Shown: piece by piece, positions 55,406 to 63,994 of the stretch | Numbering within the stretch: position 1 is the stretch's first letter | Layout of the letters: every line of letters starts with the position of its first letter | Source of the DNA: SZUA-36 sp963759155 | GTDB lineage: Bacteria; Pseudomonadota; Gammaproteobacteria; Xanthomonadales; SZUA-36 | Length of the DNA stretch: 64,000 nucleotides | Direction: 5' to 3' | Assembly (NCBI GenBank): GCA_963759155.1 | Contig: CAVWXX010000015.1 | Location: 332,246 to 396,245, forward strand | Position numbers and translations under genes: made by a program | Notes under the pieces: model-generated | What the model saw: only the letters and a program-made list of their open reading frames with translations | The model's database searches: none | What the model was told of the DNA's origin: nothing

Positions 55406-55891
55406 TTAGGTGTCAAGGAGACCTGATGCAAATGATTTCGCCACGGGTGTCCGGGCCAGCCAATGGAGATCACGGCCTTCTCCCAGGTAACCGAATTTGA
55501 GAACAAAATCCGGTTCCGGCAACCAGGAAGCCCCCCTGTCGGGCCATTCAATCAGCAGGATTGTCTGCGTATCCAGCAAGTCTTCAATACCCAGGTACTC
55601 AAGCTCACTCGGATCACTAATCCGGTAGAGGTCCATATGCAGAACCGTCAGCGTTTCAAGCTGGTAGTGCTCGAGCAAACCGTAAGTCGGGCTTTTAACA
55701 CGGCCTTTGTATCCCAGGGCATGAATCAGGCCCCTGGCAAATGTTGTTTTGCCCGCACCGAGGTCACCCTCCAGCCAGATGATAAGCGGCCTCGGGATAT
55801 TGCACGCAAATTTATTCGCGAAATTTTCAAGGTCTTGTTCGCTGGCAAACACCACTTCACCAGCAACCATGTCAGTGACAGAACCACTCAT
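55406..55891 (-). CDS. tsaE: tRNA threonylcarbamoyladenosine biosynthesis ATPase TsaE
   Basis: TsaE is the ATPase of the t6A37 complex (TsaB-TsaD-TsaE). The protein (161 aa from ATG 55891) has the P-loop EGDLGAGKTTFARG near 40-50, the pair of conserved segments KSPTYGLLEHY and LHMDLYRISDPSELEYLGIEDL, and the catalytic Glu-Trp stretch IEWPDRG. The frame is open to 55909, but the ATGA at 55891 overlaps the nnr stop, which favours coupling. amiB follows. Confidence 0.94.
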   Translation of the reverse strand: MSGSVTDMVAGEVVFASEQDLENFANKFACNIPRPLIIWLEGDLGAGKTTFARGLIHALGYKGRVKSPTYGLLEHYQLETLTVLHMDLYRISDPSELEYLGIEDLLDTQTILLIEWPDRGASWLPEPDFVLKFGYLGEGRDLHWLARTPVAKSFASGLLDT

Positions 55892-57393
55892 GACGATATC
55901 GACTTCCATACTTCAGGCAGCTTGTCGATGATATCGCCGGCTATCATGGCCATCTCACCCAGGTCATCGGCTGCAAAATCACCCGCCATGGCATGCGCCA
56001 GCGCGCCTGCACAGGCTGCGTCAAAGCCGGACAAGCCCTGCCCCAACAAGGCGGCAATAATACCTGTCAGTACATCACCACTACCCGCGGTGGCCATTCC
56101 CGGGTTACCTGCGGGGCAGATGGCGTAATTGCCCGAGGCATCCGCCACAACACTGCCACAACCCTTTAAAACCACACAGGCGCCAAAACGTTTCGCGATC
56201 GACACGGCTGAGCTAACACGGTCCCGTTGGATATCTGAAACTTCACAAGCCAGCAAACGTGCCGCTTCAGCGGGATGTGGGGTGAGAACCCACTTGTCAC
56301 GCTGCACAGGTGTTTGTTGTGACCGCTGTGCCAGCAGGTTCAGGCCATCAGCGTCGATGACCATTGGCAAAGCTGCTGCTACACAGGTATCAAACAGTGC
56401 AGCCGACCAGTCCGTCATGCCCAGACCGGGGCCGAGTGCCAGGACAAAATCCGAATCAAGTTTTGATTGCAAATCGAGCTCTGAGTCAACGGCATGGACC
56501 ATTAGCTCGGGACGTCCCAGGTTGACCATGGCGGCATGTGCCGGGTCGGTCGCCAATGTTACCTTGCCCGCACCACTGCGCAGGGCTGCCTCCCCGCATA
56601 AACGGATGGCGCCACTCATACCCCTGGCACCACCAACGGCGAGTACATGCCCAAAACTGCCCTTGTGTGAATTGCGCGCTCTTCGCGCTATGGTTTCTGC
56701 AAGGAAAACCGGGCTCAGCAAAGTGCCGGCATCATCGGACAGTGCCGATGCCGCTTTAACGGGAATCGAAAGGTCACTAAAACTGATCTCACCACAGTAA
56801 TCAGGACCATCAGCGGTATACATACCGCGTTTGCGCCCGACAAAAGTCACCGTACTGGCTGACCGGGTCGCACAGCCCATCGCACAGCCGGTATCGGCAT
56901 TCAGGCCCGATGGAATATCGATGGCCAGTTTAGGGCAGACCATGTCATTTAAGTAGGCGATGGCACGATGAAACTCACCGCCAACCTCCCGATCAATGCC
57001 CGTACCCAACAGAGCATCGAGTGCAAGATCATAGCCGTCATTTTTGGCTAATGGCCAGTGCACAACCTCGCCACCCACAGACTGCCAGTCCGCATACGCC
57101 CGGGCAGCATCGCCCTTGAGCTGCCGGGGATCGACGAGGGAACACAGCGTGACATCGATTCTGGCTTGCATCGCCAGCCTTGCCACCACGTAACCATCGC
57201 CGCCATTGTTACCGGGCCCGCACATGATCAACCAGCGACGGGTGTCGGGAAAACGCTCGCGCGCCACATCGACCACCGCACGGCCCGCCCGGCACATCAA
57301 CTCATAACCGGCAATACCTAATCCATGAATCGCGGCAGAATCGATCCCACGAACCTGCTCGGCGGTATACAATTTGTGACCTGTACCAGACAT
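55888..57393 (-). CDS. nnr: Bifunctional NAD(P)H-hydrate epimerase/dehydratase Nnr
   Basis: It repairs hydrated NAD(P)H: the N-terminal domain epimerises R-NAD(P)HX and the C-terminal domain dehydrates the S form with ADP. The 501-aa protein has the N-terminal motif GPGNNGGDGYVVARLA near 59-74 and DALLGTG, and the C-terminal ADP-dependent kinase-like features GHVLAVGGARGMSGAI, GPGLGM and AGSGDVLTGIIAALLG. It heads the nnr-tsaE-amiB-mutL-miaA-hfq block, divergent from queG as in E. coli. Confidence 0.97.
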   Translation of the reverse strand: MSGTGHKLYTAEQVRGIDSAAIHGLGIAGYELMCRAGRAVVDVARERFPDTRRWLIMCGPGNNGGDGYVVARLAMQARIDVTLCSLVDPRQLKGDAARAYADWQSVGGEVVHWPLAKNDGYDLALDALLGTGIDREVGGEFHRAIAYLNDMVCPKLAIDIPSGLNADTGCAMGCATRSASTVTFVGRKRGMYTADGPDYCGEISFSDLSIPVKAASALSDDAGTLLSPVFLAETIARRARNSHKGSFGHVLAVGGARGMSGAIRLCGEAALRSGAGKVTLATDPAHAAMVNLGRPELMVHAVDSELDLQSKLDSDFVLALGPGLGMTDWSAALFDTCVAAALPMVIDADGLNLLAQRSQQTPVQRDKWVLTPHPAEAARLLACEVSDIQRDRVSSAVSIAKRFGACVVLKGCGSVVADASGNYAICPAGNPGMATAGSGDVLTGIIAALLGQGLSGFDAACAGALAHAMAGDFAADDLGEMAMIAGDIIDKLPEVWKSISS

Positions 57394-57420
57394 GGTTCCA
57401 TTATAACGGCGAATTGATCA

Positions 57421-58524
57421 GTGAATCTCCCTAAACAACCCAAAAATAGTGAAGAAGCACAACCGTCAGAACCCGACATGATCGAGTTGGCTGAGCGCAT
57501 CCGTGCCTGGGGTCAGGACCTGGGTTTCCAGCAGCTTGGATTTAGTGATATTGAACTGGGGGACCACGAGATTCATCTCAACAACTGGCTGTCACAGGGC
57601 TTTCATGGCGAGATGGAATACATGCAGCGCCACGGAACACGCCGTAGCAGGCCCGCTGAACTTGAAGCCGGCACGCTGAGGGTCATATCCGTTCGTATGG
57701 ATTATCTGCCTCAGTCAGCAGAAGACATAGAAACCCTCCTGTTGGAACCCTCGAAAGGTGTCGTTTCACGCTATGCCCTGGGCCGGGATTACCACAAGTT
57801 AATGCGTAAACGCCTGCAGAAACTGGCTCATCAGATCGAAGCGCATATCGGTCCTTTTGGATACAGGGTGTTCGTGGACTCGGCGCCCGTGCTTGAAAAA
57901 GCACTGGCAGAGAAGGCCGGTCTGGGCTGGATTGGCAAACACTCCAACCTGATCAACAAGACTGCCGGTAGCTGGTTCTTCCTCGGTGAGATCTACACCG
58001 ACCTGCCCTTACCCGTCGACACAGCGGCCAATGAACACTGTGGAGCCTGTACAAAATGCATCGATGTCTGCCCCACACAGGCGATTATTGCCCCCTACAC
58101 CGTCGATGCGCGACGCTGTATTTCCTACCTGACCATCGAGCTGCGTGGCAGCATCCCCGAAGAACTCCGTCCACTGATGGGCAACCGGATTTATGGTTGT
58201 GATGACTGTCAACTGGTATGCCCCTGGAACCGTTTCGCCCAACCCACACAGGAGGCGGATTTTGCGCCACGCCACGGACTTGATGCGCCCCAACTCATCG
58301 AACTTTTCGCATGGAACGAAGCGCAATTCCTGAAACGAACCGAGGGCAGCGCGATACGCCGTATAGGTTTTGAATGCTGGTTGCGAAACATTGCCATCGC
58401 ACTTGGAAATGCGCCGACATCCGACGCCATCATCGCGGCGCTTCAAAGCCGCCAGCAATACGCCTCTGAGATGGTTCGCGAGCACGTTGAGTGGGCACTG
58501 AATCGCCACAAGAATACACTTTAA
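57421..58524 (+). CDS. queG: Epoxyqueuosine reductase QueG
   Basis: QueG reduces epoxyqueuosine to queuosine in tRNA with cobalamin and two [4Fe-4S] clusters. The first in-frame start is GTG 57421 (367 aa). ATG 57478 (MIELAERI) would also give a typical length. It has the N-terminal GFQQLGFSDIELG region, the catalytic Asp region FVDSAPVLEKALAEKAGLGWIG, and two cluster motifs CGACTKCIDVCP near 200 and CDDCQLVCPWN near 260, then HEAT-like repeats. queF is also in this window. Confidence 0.96.
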   Translation: MNLPKQPKNSEEAQPSEPDMIELAERIRAWGQDLGFQQLGFSDIELGDHEIHLNNWLSQGFHGEMEYMQRHGTRRSRPAELEAGTLRVISVRMDYLPQSAEDIETLLLEPSKGVVSRYALGRDYHKLMRKRLQKLAHQIEAHIGPFGYRVFVDSAPVLEKALAEKAGLGWIGKHSNLINKTAGSWFFLGEIYTDLPLPVDTAANEHCGACTKCIDVCPTQAIIAPYTVDARRCISYLTIELRGSIPEELRPLMGNRIYGCDDCQLVCPWNRFAQPTQEADFAPRHGLDAPQLIELFAWNEAQFLKRTEGSAIRRIGFECWLRNIAIALGNAPTSDAIIAALQSRQQYASEMVREHVEWALNRHKNTL

Positions 58525-58666
58525 CCCATTGTATTACATGTTTTTTCTTTTTTTGTCCTTGCGGCCCGCTTAATAGTTTAAGCGGGCGGGGGTTACGGCC
58601 CCCATAGGGTGTGTGATATTCTTGTCCGAATCAATTTTCTGACTCCGGAAACAAGGAATTCATTCA
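58525..58666 (+). other. Leader region with two strong hairpins before the aminotransferase
   Basis: A perfect 10-bp stem (GCCCGCTTAA with TTAAGCGGGC, loop TAGT, 58564-58587) is followed directly by GGGGG-TTACGG-CCCCC (58588-58603). No T-run follows on either strand, so neither hairpin is a normal terminator. A weak promoter (TTACGG, then TATTCT at 18-bp spacing) could start after them. Confidence 0.45.
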
Positions 58667-60175
58667 ATGAAAATGCTTGAAAAACTCAGTGCTATGCGCG
58701 CCCACGGTGGTGCAATCCAAACCCACGGTCTCGATGATGAAACGGTACTGAGGTTTGCACAACAGGATGAAAGACTCGGCATGGCAGTAGACGCCGCCTA
58801 TACTGATTTCCTGGCACTGTTAGAAGAAGAGCCGGAACTGATGGCCCTGCCGGAAGCAGAACTCGCCGCCCGGCTACAAGAGGGTTTTGTCAATTTCTAC
58901 CCGGTAGATGCCATTAACCCCTATATCGCACTGGCCGGCTCCGGTCCCTGGATCGTATCCTCCCGTGGCGCCATCCTGTTTGAATGTGGTGGTTACGGTA
59001 TGCTCGGCCTGGGTCACGCACCGCAGGCGGCGCTCAAGGCGATGAATAAACCCCATATTATGGCCAACGTGATGACACCGTCATTCAGCCAGAAACGCCT
59101 GGTGGATGCGCTACGCAAGGAAATCGGCCAGACCCGGGGCGAATGCCCTTTTGAACGCTTCTTCTGTCTCAACAGTGGTTCGGAAGCGGTCACCCTCGCA
59201 GCGCGTATTGCAGATATCAACACCCGGACCATGACCGACCCGGGTGGCAGGCACGCTGCCAAATCGGTCCGTATCCTCAGTTTGAAAGGCTCTTTTCACG
59301 GACGCACCGACCGGCCTGCACGTTTTTCCGACTCCACCCGTTCGGCCTGTTGCAAATACCTCGCCAGCTTCCGTGATTACGACAATCTGCTGACGGTTGA
59401 ACCCAATAACATCAGTCAACTGGAACAGGTATTTGACTATGCCGAAAAACACCAGCTATTTATTGAGGCCTTTTTCATGGAGCCGGTCATGGGTGAAGGC
59501 AACCCGGGCCAGGCGATCACACCCGAGTTTTACACCCGCGCCCGCGAATTGACCAGGGAACATGGCTGCCTGTTGCTGGTGGATTCTATCCAGGCAGGTC
59601 TGCGTGCCCAGGGCGTGTTGTCGATCTGTGATTATCCGGGTTTCGAAAACCTGGACGCCCCGGATATGGAAACCTACTCCAAGGCACTGAATGGCGGTCA
59701 ATACCCGCTATCCGTACTGGCCTTGAACCCGGCCACATCCGGCATTTACAAAGCCGGCGTTTATGGCAATACCATGACGACCAACCCAAGGGCGCTGGAT
59801 ATTGCCGTTGCAGTTTTGAACGGTATCACACCGGAAATACGGCAGAACATTCGCGATCGCGGGCTTGAACTGGCCGAAAAGTTGACCGCACTGAAGAACG
59901 AGTTGGGCGGGTCCATCACCAAGGTGCAGGGCACCGGTCTATTGACCAGTGCTGAACTTGATTCCGTTCATTTCAAAAACTACGGCGCCAACTCCACCGA
60001 GGAATATATGCGCAAGCATGGTATCAACGTCATTCATGGCGGTATCAATGCATTACGCTTTACACCACCGTTCGACATCACCAGCGAGGGTGTTGACCTG
60101 ATCGTTGAAGTCACACGCGATGCCATTTTAAATGGCCCGGTCAAGGTTGCCAAAACCACCAGCGAAGCAGCTTAG
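58667..60175 (+). CDS. Class III aminotransferase, specificity unknown
   Basis: A 502-aa PLP enzyme of the class III (omega-aminotransferase) family. The cofactor-binding part is visible as FFCLNSGSEAVTLAARI near 165-181, SLKGSFHGRTDRPA, and the Schiff-base Lys in METYSKALNGGQYPLSV near 345. The usual DEVQTG motif reads LLVDSIQAGLRAQG here, so the Glu is replaced by Ser. Full-length relatives such as lysine 6-transaminase come to mind, but the substrate cannot be set. The first 75 residues form an extra N-terminal helical region. The next gene starts 2 bases after the stop. Confidence 0.88.
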   Translation: MKMLEKLSAMRAHGGAIQTHGLDDETVLRFAQQDERLGMAVDAAYTDFLALLEEEPELMALPEAELAARLQEGFVNFYPVDAINPYIALAGSGPWIVSSRGAILFECGGYGMLGLGHAPQAALKAMNKPHIMANVMTPSFSQKRLVDALRKEIGQTRGECPFERFFCLNSGSEAVTLAARIADINTRTMTDPGGRHAAKSVRILSLKGSFHGRTDRPARFSDSTRSACCKYLASFRDYDNLLTVEPNNISQLEQVFDYAEKHQLFIEAFFMEPVMGEGNPGQAITPEFYTRARELTREHGCLLLVDSIQAGLRAQGVLSICDYPGFENLDAPDMETYSKALNGGQYPLSVLALNPATSGIYKAGVYGNTMTTNPRALDIAVAVLNGITPEIRQNIRDRGLELAEKLTALKNELGGSITKVQGTGLLTSAELDSVHFKNYGANSTEEYMRKHGINVIHGGINALRFTPPFDITSEGVDLIVEVTRDAILNGPVKVAKTTSEAA

Positions 60176-60177
60176 AC

Positions 60178-60768
60178 ATGGCACATATGAAACCCTTACC
60201 GGCGGAGACCACGCCGGAACTCAAGGACGACTTCGATATTTTCGACAAAATCCTGGGCTTTGTACCCAACAGCCTGCTCACCATGCAGCGGCGACCGAAA
60301 ATGGTGAAGGGTTTCGGTGAATTGACCAAGGGTGTGATGGACCCGGAAGGTGCGGTCGACCTGGGCCTGATGCGTCTTATTGCACATTTCTCAAGCCGTG
60401 CAGCCGGTTGCCAGTATTGCGAGGCCCATTCACTGGTCGCAGCGAAAATTCATGACATCCCCCAGGAAAAACTGGATGCCATCTGGGATTACCAGACCAG
60501 CCCGCTCTATTCCGAGGCCGAACGTGTGGCACTGGATTTTGCAATGGCAGCGGGTTCGGTTCCCAATGCGGTCGATGCAGAATTGTTTGCACGTATGCGA
60601 CAACACTGGGATGAAGACCAGATCGTTCAGATCCTGGGTGCAGTTTGCCTGTACGGTTTTCTTAACCGCTGGAATGACTCGATGGCCACAGATCTTGAAG
60701 AATCACCCCGTGAAATGGGTGAAAATGTATTAGCCAGCGGTGGCTGGACCGGTGGTAAACACGTTTAA
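60178..60768 (+). CDS. Carboxymuconolactone decarboxylase (AhpD-like) family protein
   Basis: A 196-aa all-helical protein. The pattern FSSRAAGCQYCEAHSLVAAK near 69-88 has the CxxC-x2-H triad of the AhpD-like group, which can act in peroxide or disulfide chemistry. The second half (SEAERVALDFAMAAGSVPNAV, ILGAVCLYGFLNRWNDSMATD) matches the usual second repeat. It lies 2 bases after the aminotransferase, so the two are almost certainly one operon. The substrate or partner is not known. Confidence 0.88.
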   Translation: MAHMKPLPAETTPELKDDFDIFDKILGFVPNSLLTMQRRPKMVKGFGELTKGVMDPEGAVDLGLMRLIAHFSSRAAGCQYCEAHSLVAAKIHDIPQEKLDAIWDYQTSPLYSEAERVALDFAMAAGSVPNAVDAELFARMRQHWDEDQIVQILGAVCLYGFLNRWNDSMATDLEESPREMGENVLASGGWTGGKHV

Positions 60769-60808
60769 AAAAACCGCGGACAGGCAGGAGAGGTAAGCCT
60801 GGCCGCGG
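60767..60808 (-). terminator. Terminator of the 78-aa membrane protein gene
   Basis: On the minus strand CCGCGG with CAGGC and their complements form an 11-bp stem with one mismatch, and seven T follow. The stop codon of the small gene is 15 bases upstream. Confidence 0.85.
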
Positions 60809-60823
60809 ATACCCACGGTGGTT

Positions 60824-61060
60824 TTAACCAAATAGCCCTGCCAGCACATGTGGCAGCACAAACATCCCTGAAAGCAACAACGTTCCCCCAATCACATTTC
60901 CGAGTACAGCAAGCACCATGCGAACCGGAGATTCTCCATCATCATAGACGTCATCATTAAGTGCCTGCCCCTGCACATCTGCGCCATGAGCTGGCAGCAC
61001 CCTGGTCGCCTGTGACTGAATTTGAATGTCCTCTGTCTGCTGAAAAAGTACCGGTTGCAT
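60824..61060 (-). CDS. Small protein with one C-terminal membrane helix
   Basis: A 78-aa ORF that begins MQPVLFQQTEDIQIQSQATR. AGGAGA stands 6 bases before the ATG and a strong terminator follows the stop, which supports it as a real gene. Residues about 1-48 are polar with an acidic stretch (DDVYDDGE). The C-terminal 30 are hydrophobic (VRMVLAVLGNVIGGTLLLSGMFVLPHVLAGLFG), giving one or a hairpin of membrane segments. I do not recognise the family. The longer frame to 61219 is not needed. Confidence 0.65.
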   Translation of the reverse strand: MQPVLFQQTEDIQIQSQATRVLPAHGADVQGQALNDDVYDDGESPVRMVLAVLGNVIGGTLLLSGMFVLPHVLAGLFG

Positions 61061-61151
61061 CTTGTTCTCCTGTTTGATGAAACACAGGAGAACATAGACA
61101 GTTCTCAATACATGAGAAGGGTCGAACATTGACTCATTATCTGCATGGGCG

Positions 61152-61264
61152 CCGAGGTCGCGTAGTACCTTTCTGCCGGACTCGCTGCAAGCACATCCAT
61201 GTGAGCTCGGTCGCGACATCCCTGTCGCTCACGGTCCGGAAGTAAGGTACTACACACCCTCGGC
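61152..61264. repeat. Long hairpin repeat, copy 1 (113 bp)
   Basis: The ends GCCGAGG...GTAGTACCTT and AAGGTACTAC...CCTCGGC are imperfect inverted repeats of about 35 bases. Read on the minus strand the centre holds two small hairpins, CGACA-GGGA-TGTCG and CACA-TGGA-TGTG. The first has a GNRA-type tetraloop. Confidence 0.75.
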
Positions 61265-61307
61265 TATGTAGAAAATCGAAGGTAATGGTTTCTGGCACCT
61301 TTACCAT

Positions 61308-61355
61308 GGCTCGGTCACGGTCCGGAAGCAAGGTACCGCACACTCTCCGCTACAT
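61308..61355. repeat. Half copy of the hairpin repeat
   Basis: The CTCGGTCACGGTCCGGAAGC, AAGGTACCGCACACTC, CGCTACATGG order matches the right arm of copy 1 (CTCACGGTCCGGAAGT, AAGGTACTACACACCC, GGCTATGTAG). It has no complete partner arm. Confidence 0.65.
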
Positions 61356-61403
61356 GGATAACTAAAGGCCTGTGGTATCTGGTAGATATGCACGGCGTTT
61401 GCT

Positions 61404-61514
61404 GAAGCTGGGAGGGGTAGTTGCTATCAGGACCGTACGAGGCACGAAGCCGAGTCCGAGCGACACAGGGATGTGCTTGAGCGCGTCCTGGTAGTAACTA
61501 CCTCTCCCAGCTTC
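61404..61514. repeat. Long hairpin repeat, copy 2 (111 bp)
   Basis: GAAGCTGGGAGGGGTAGTTG at 61404 pairs with the complement at 61492-61514 (21 of 23 bases), and CAGGAC/GTCCTG extends the stem. The centre has CACA-GGGA-TGTG followed by CTTGAGCG, matching the CACATCC.TGTG core of copy 1 in opposite orientation. Confidence 0.75.
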
Positions 61515-61593
61515 CCCACGGAACCAAGCGGATTATCAGAGTTAGTTCAGCAGCGCTAATTTGCGGTTTGGGAGATAACACCCACAACCAGAG

Positions 61594-62562
61594 TTAAGCG
61601 TAAATTTCAGCAGCCTTGCGTGCTGATTCAGCGACGGCATCACGCAAAAAATCCGGTGAGACGACTTCAACTTCAGGGCCGTACCTGAGGATATCCATCA
61701 CCAGTTCACGTGCACTACTAAATGGCAGCTCAAGCACCCATGCACCGTCAGTGTCATAGGAACCTTTCTGATCCGCGTGCCACTGCTCCTCCGCGATCCA
61801 GCGTGCCATTTCCGGTGTGAATTTCAGCTTTGCGGTATGTATGGCGGGTCCGGAGAAGATTCCGTAGGCGCTGTCAAAGTGACCACCGAGATCTTCGGAA
61901 GAAACTTCCTTGGCATCTTCACCCAGCAGTTTCTGATCTTTGATGCGCTCCAGCGAAAAACTCCGCAAGCCCTCGGCCTTATGGCACCAGGCATCCAGGT
62001 ACCAGGAGTTGCGGTATTGGGTGAGTCGTTGCGGGGAGATATCCCGCTCACTTATGTCGTCTTTACGTCTGCCGTGGTAGGAAATATGTAATTGCTGGCG
62101 GCCGATCAGGGCGCCCATCACATCCTGAAACAAATGCTCAGGTACCGCCCTGCCCGCTACCGACTGGATATGAATACGCGACTGACCTTCCTCTGCATCC
62201 ACACCTTTTTGCTGCAGTAATGAGGAAATACGTCCCTGCAGTGATTCCAGTTCACCTTCAAGCAATCCGGGCTGCACATTGCCCAGCACCTGGCGTGCGG
62301 TCAGCAAGGCCTGTAGTTCTGCCGGGCTGATCCAGATACCGGGTAACTCAAACGGCTGGTCGTAGCTGCGGTCATAGTAGAAACCACGGTTATCCTCATC
62401 CTGCTCCAACGGCGCGCCGAGGAAATCACGCAGTTCTGCCACGAGCCGGTAAAGCGTGGCCTGTGAGCACTCCAGACGCTCCATCAGGTCCTGTCGCGAA
62501 ATCGGCGTACGACGCTGGCTAAGGATATTGTGCAGGTGGTACAGACGCTCGACTTTAGACAT
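61594..62562 (-). CDS. YafY-type transcriptional regulator with HTH and WYL domains
   Basis: A 322-aa regulator. The N-terminal winged helix (LYHLHNILSQRRTPISRQDLMERLECSQATLYRLVAELRD, residues 7-46) is HTH_11/DeoR-like. The middle contains a WYL domain (LHISYHGRRKDDISERDISPQRLTQYRNSWYLDAWCHKAEGLRSFSLERI near 153-202), the putative ligand-sensing part, followed by a WCX region (LELPFSSARELVMDILRYGPEVEVVSP). Such regulators often control defence or DNA-repair genes, but no such genes are nearby. It lies 19 bases after gltX on the same strand. Confidence 0.92.
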   Translation of the reverse strand: MSKVERLYHLHNILSQRRTPISRQDLMERLECSQATLYRLVAELRDFLGAPLEQDEDNRGFYYDRSYDQPFELPGIWISPAELQALLTARQVLGNVQPGLLEGELESLQGRISSLLQQKGVDAEEGQSRIHIQSVAGRAVPEHLFQDVMGALIGRQQLHISYHGRRKDDISERDISPQRLTQYRNSWYLDAWCHKAEGLRSFSLERIKDQKLLGEDAKEVSSEDLGGHFDSAYGIFSGPAIHTAKLKFTPEMARWIAEEQWHADQKGSYDTDGAWVLELPFSSARELVMDILRYGPEVEVVSPDFLRDAVAESARKAAEIYA

Positions 62563-62581
62563 GTTTTGCTTTCCTGAGTAT

Positions 62582-63994
62582 TTACTGCGCTGCGATGCGT
62601 GCCTCGATGAATGCCTGCGCCTTGGTAATGCCTTCCAGGCTGCGTTGCTTACCCATCAACCACAGGGTCTTGTCTATTGAAGGTGAAATACCGGCACCGG
62701 TCAGGGCCACTCTTAATGGTTGTGCGACCTTACCCATACCCACCTCAAGCTCTGCAGCGACTTTATCGATCACAGCATGCAATGGTTCCGGCGACCAGTT
62801 GTCGAGTGCCTCCAGGTTTTCCTTCATCAGGCGCAGCGGCTCAGCGGCAACCGGGCGCAGGTTCTTTTTGGCAGCATTGGGGTCGAGTTCATCATAGCCT
62901 TCAAAAAACATTCTGCTCTGCGTCGCCATTTCTTTCAAAGTTTTAACGCGCTCTGCCTGTACTGTGACAATGTCAGCAAGCGACGGGCCGTTTTGCGTAT
63001 CGATGCCCTGGTCTTCAAAATGCCATGCCAGGTGCTGTGCTACCTCTTCAGGTGGCAACTCTTTCATATAGTGTTGGTTCAGCCAATCCAGCTTGTCAGT
63101 ATTAAAAGCCGAGGCCTTGCGGTTGACGTCCTTGATATCAAACAATTCAACCATCTCGTCGATACTGAAAACTTCCTGGTCGCCATGTGACCAACCCAGA
63201 CGCACCAGGTAATTCAGCAATGCCTGTGGCAGATAACCATCGTCGCGGTATTGCATCACACCCACTGCGCCGTGGCGTTTGGAGAGCCTGGCGCCATCGG
63301 CACCCAGGATCATGGGTACGTGGGCGAATAACGGTATGTCTGCGCCGAGCGCATGGTAAATATTGATTTGCCGGGGGGTGTTATTGATGTGATCGTCACC
63401 ACGGATGACGTGGCTGACCTGCATATCCATATCATCGACCACGACGGTGAAGTTATAGGTCGGTGAACCATCCGGACGCGCGATGATCAGGTCATCGAGT
63501 TCGTCATTGGAAATATTGATGGTGCCACGTACGAGATCGTCGAATATCACATTGCCGGTCTGCGGGTTGCGGAAACGAACCACCGGTTTGATGTCTGCAG
63601 GTGCAACATCCAGATGCCGGCATTTGCCATCGTAACGGGGCTTGATACCGTCCTTCATCTGCTGCTCACGCAGGGCTTCCAGACGTTCCTTGCTGCAATA
63701 GCAATGATAGGCCTTGTCCTCATCCATTAATTGCTGGACCACCTCGGCATAGCGGTCAAACCGGTCAGTCTGGTAGATGGGGCCTTCGTCCGCATCAAGA
63801 CCCAACCACGCCATGCCATCAAGAATGGCCTGTACGGATTCGGGTGTGGAGCGTTCGAGGTCGGTGTCTTCGATACGTAAAATAAATACGCCCTGGTTGG
63901 CGCGTGCCTGCAGCCAGGCAAACAGGGCCGTGCGGGCACCGCCGACGTGTAAAAAGCCGGTTGGGCTGGGGGCGAAACGGGTTCGGATGGTCAT
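62582..63994 (-). CDS. gltX: Glutamate--tRNA ligase
   Basis: It charges tRNA-Glu (and possibly tRNA-Gln if non-discriminating). The 470-aa class I synthetase is complete, with the ATG 6 bases from the window edge. It has the HIGH-type motif PSPTGFLHVGGARTAL at 9-24, a zinc-like region (CYCSKERL; CRHLDV), the KMSKS-type motif LSKRHGAVGV near 240 and a C-terminal anticodon-binding domain (PLRVALTGAGISPSI). Confidence 0.97.
   Translation of the reverse strand: MTIRTRFAPSPTGFLHVGGARTALFAWLQARANQGVFILRIEDTDLERSTPESVQAILDGMAWLGLDADEGPIYQTDRFDRYAEVVQQLMDEDKAYHCYCSKERLEALREQQMKDGIKPRYDGKCRHLDVAPADIKPVVRFRNPQTGNVIFDDLVRGTINISNDELDDLIIARPDGSPTYNFTVVVDDMDMQVSHVIRGDDHINNTPRQINIYHALGADIPLFAHVPMILGADGARLSKRHGAVGVMQYRDDGYLPQALLNYLVRLGWSHGDQEVFSIDEMVELFDIKDVNRKASAFNTDKLDWLNQHYMKELPPEEVAQHLAWHFEDQGIDTQNGPSLADIVTVQAERVKTLKEMATQSRMFFEGYDELDPNAAKKNLRPVAAEPLRLMKENLEALDNWSPEPLHAVIDKVAAELEVGMGKVAQPLRVALTGAGISPSIDKTLWLMGKQRSLEGITKAQAFIEARIAAQ

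Larger units (their letters stand above)
61061..61593. other. Non-coding repeat-rich interval
   Basis: About 530 bases without a gene. It contains two imperfect hairpin repeats (61152-61264 and 61404-61514) and a half copy (61308-61355), described separately. The remaining sequence has no recognisable feature. Confidence 0.75.

Noticed and set aside
58564..58603. Terminator of queG
   Set aside because: The hairpins are strong but no T-run follows on the plus strand, and the T-rich stretch lies before them.
61152..61514. Insertion sequence remnant
   Set aside because: There is no transposase fragment in any frame, and the arms are internal inverted repeats of about 112-bp units rather than ends of a longer element.
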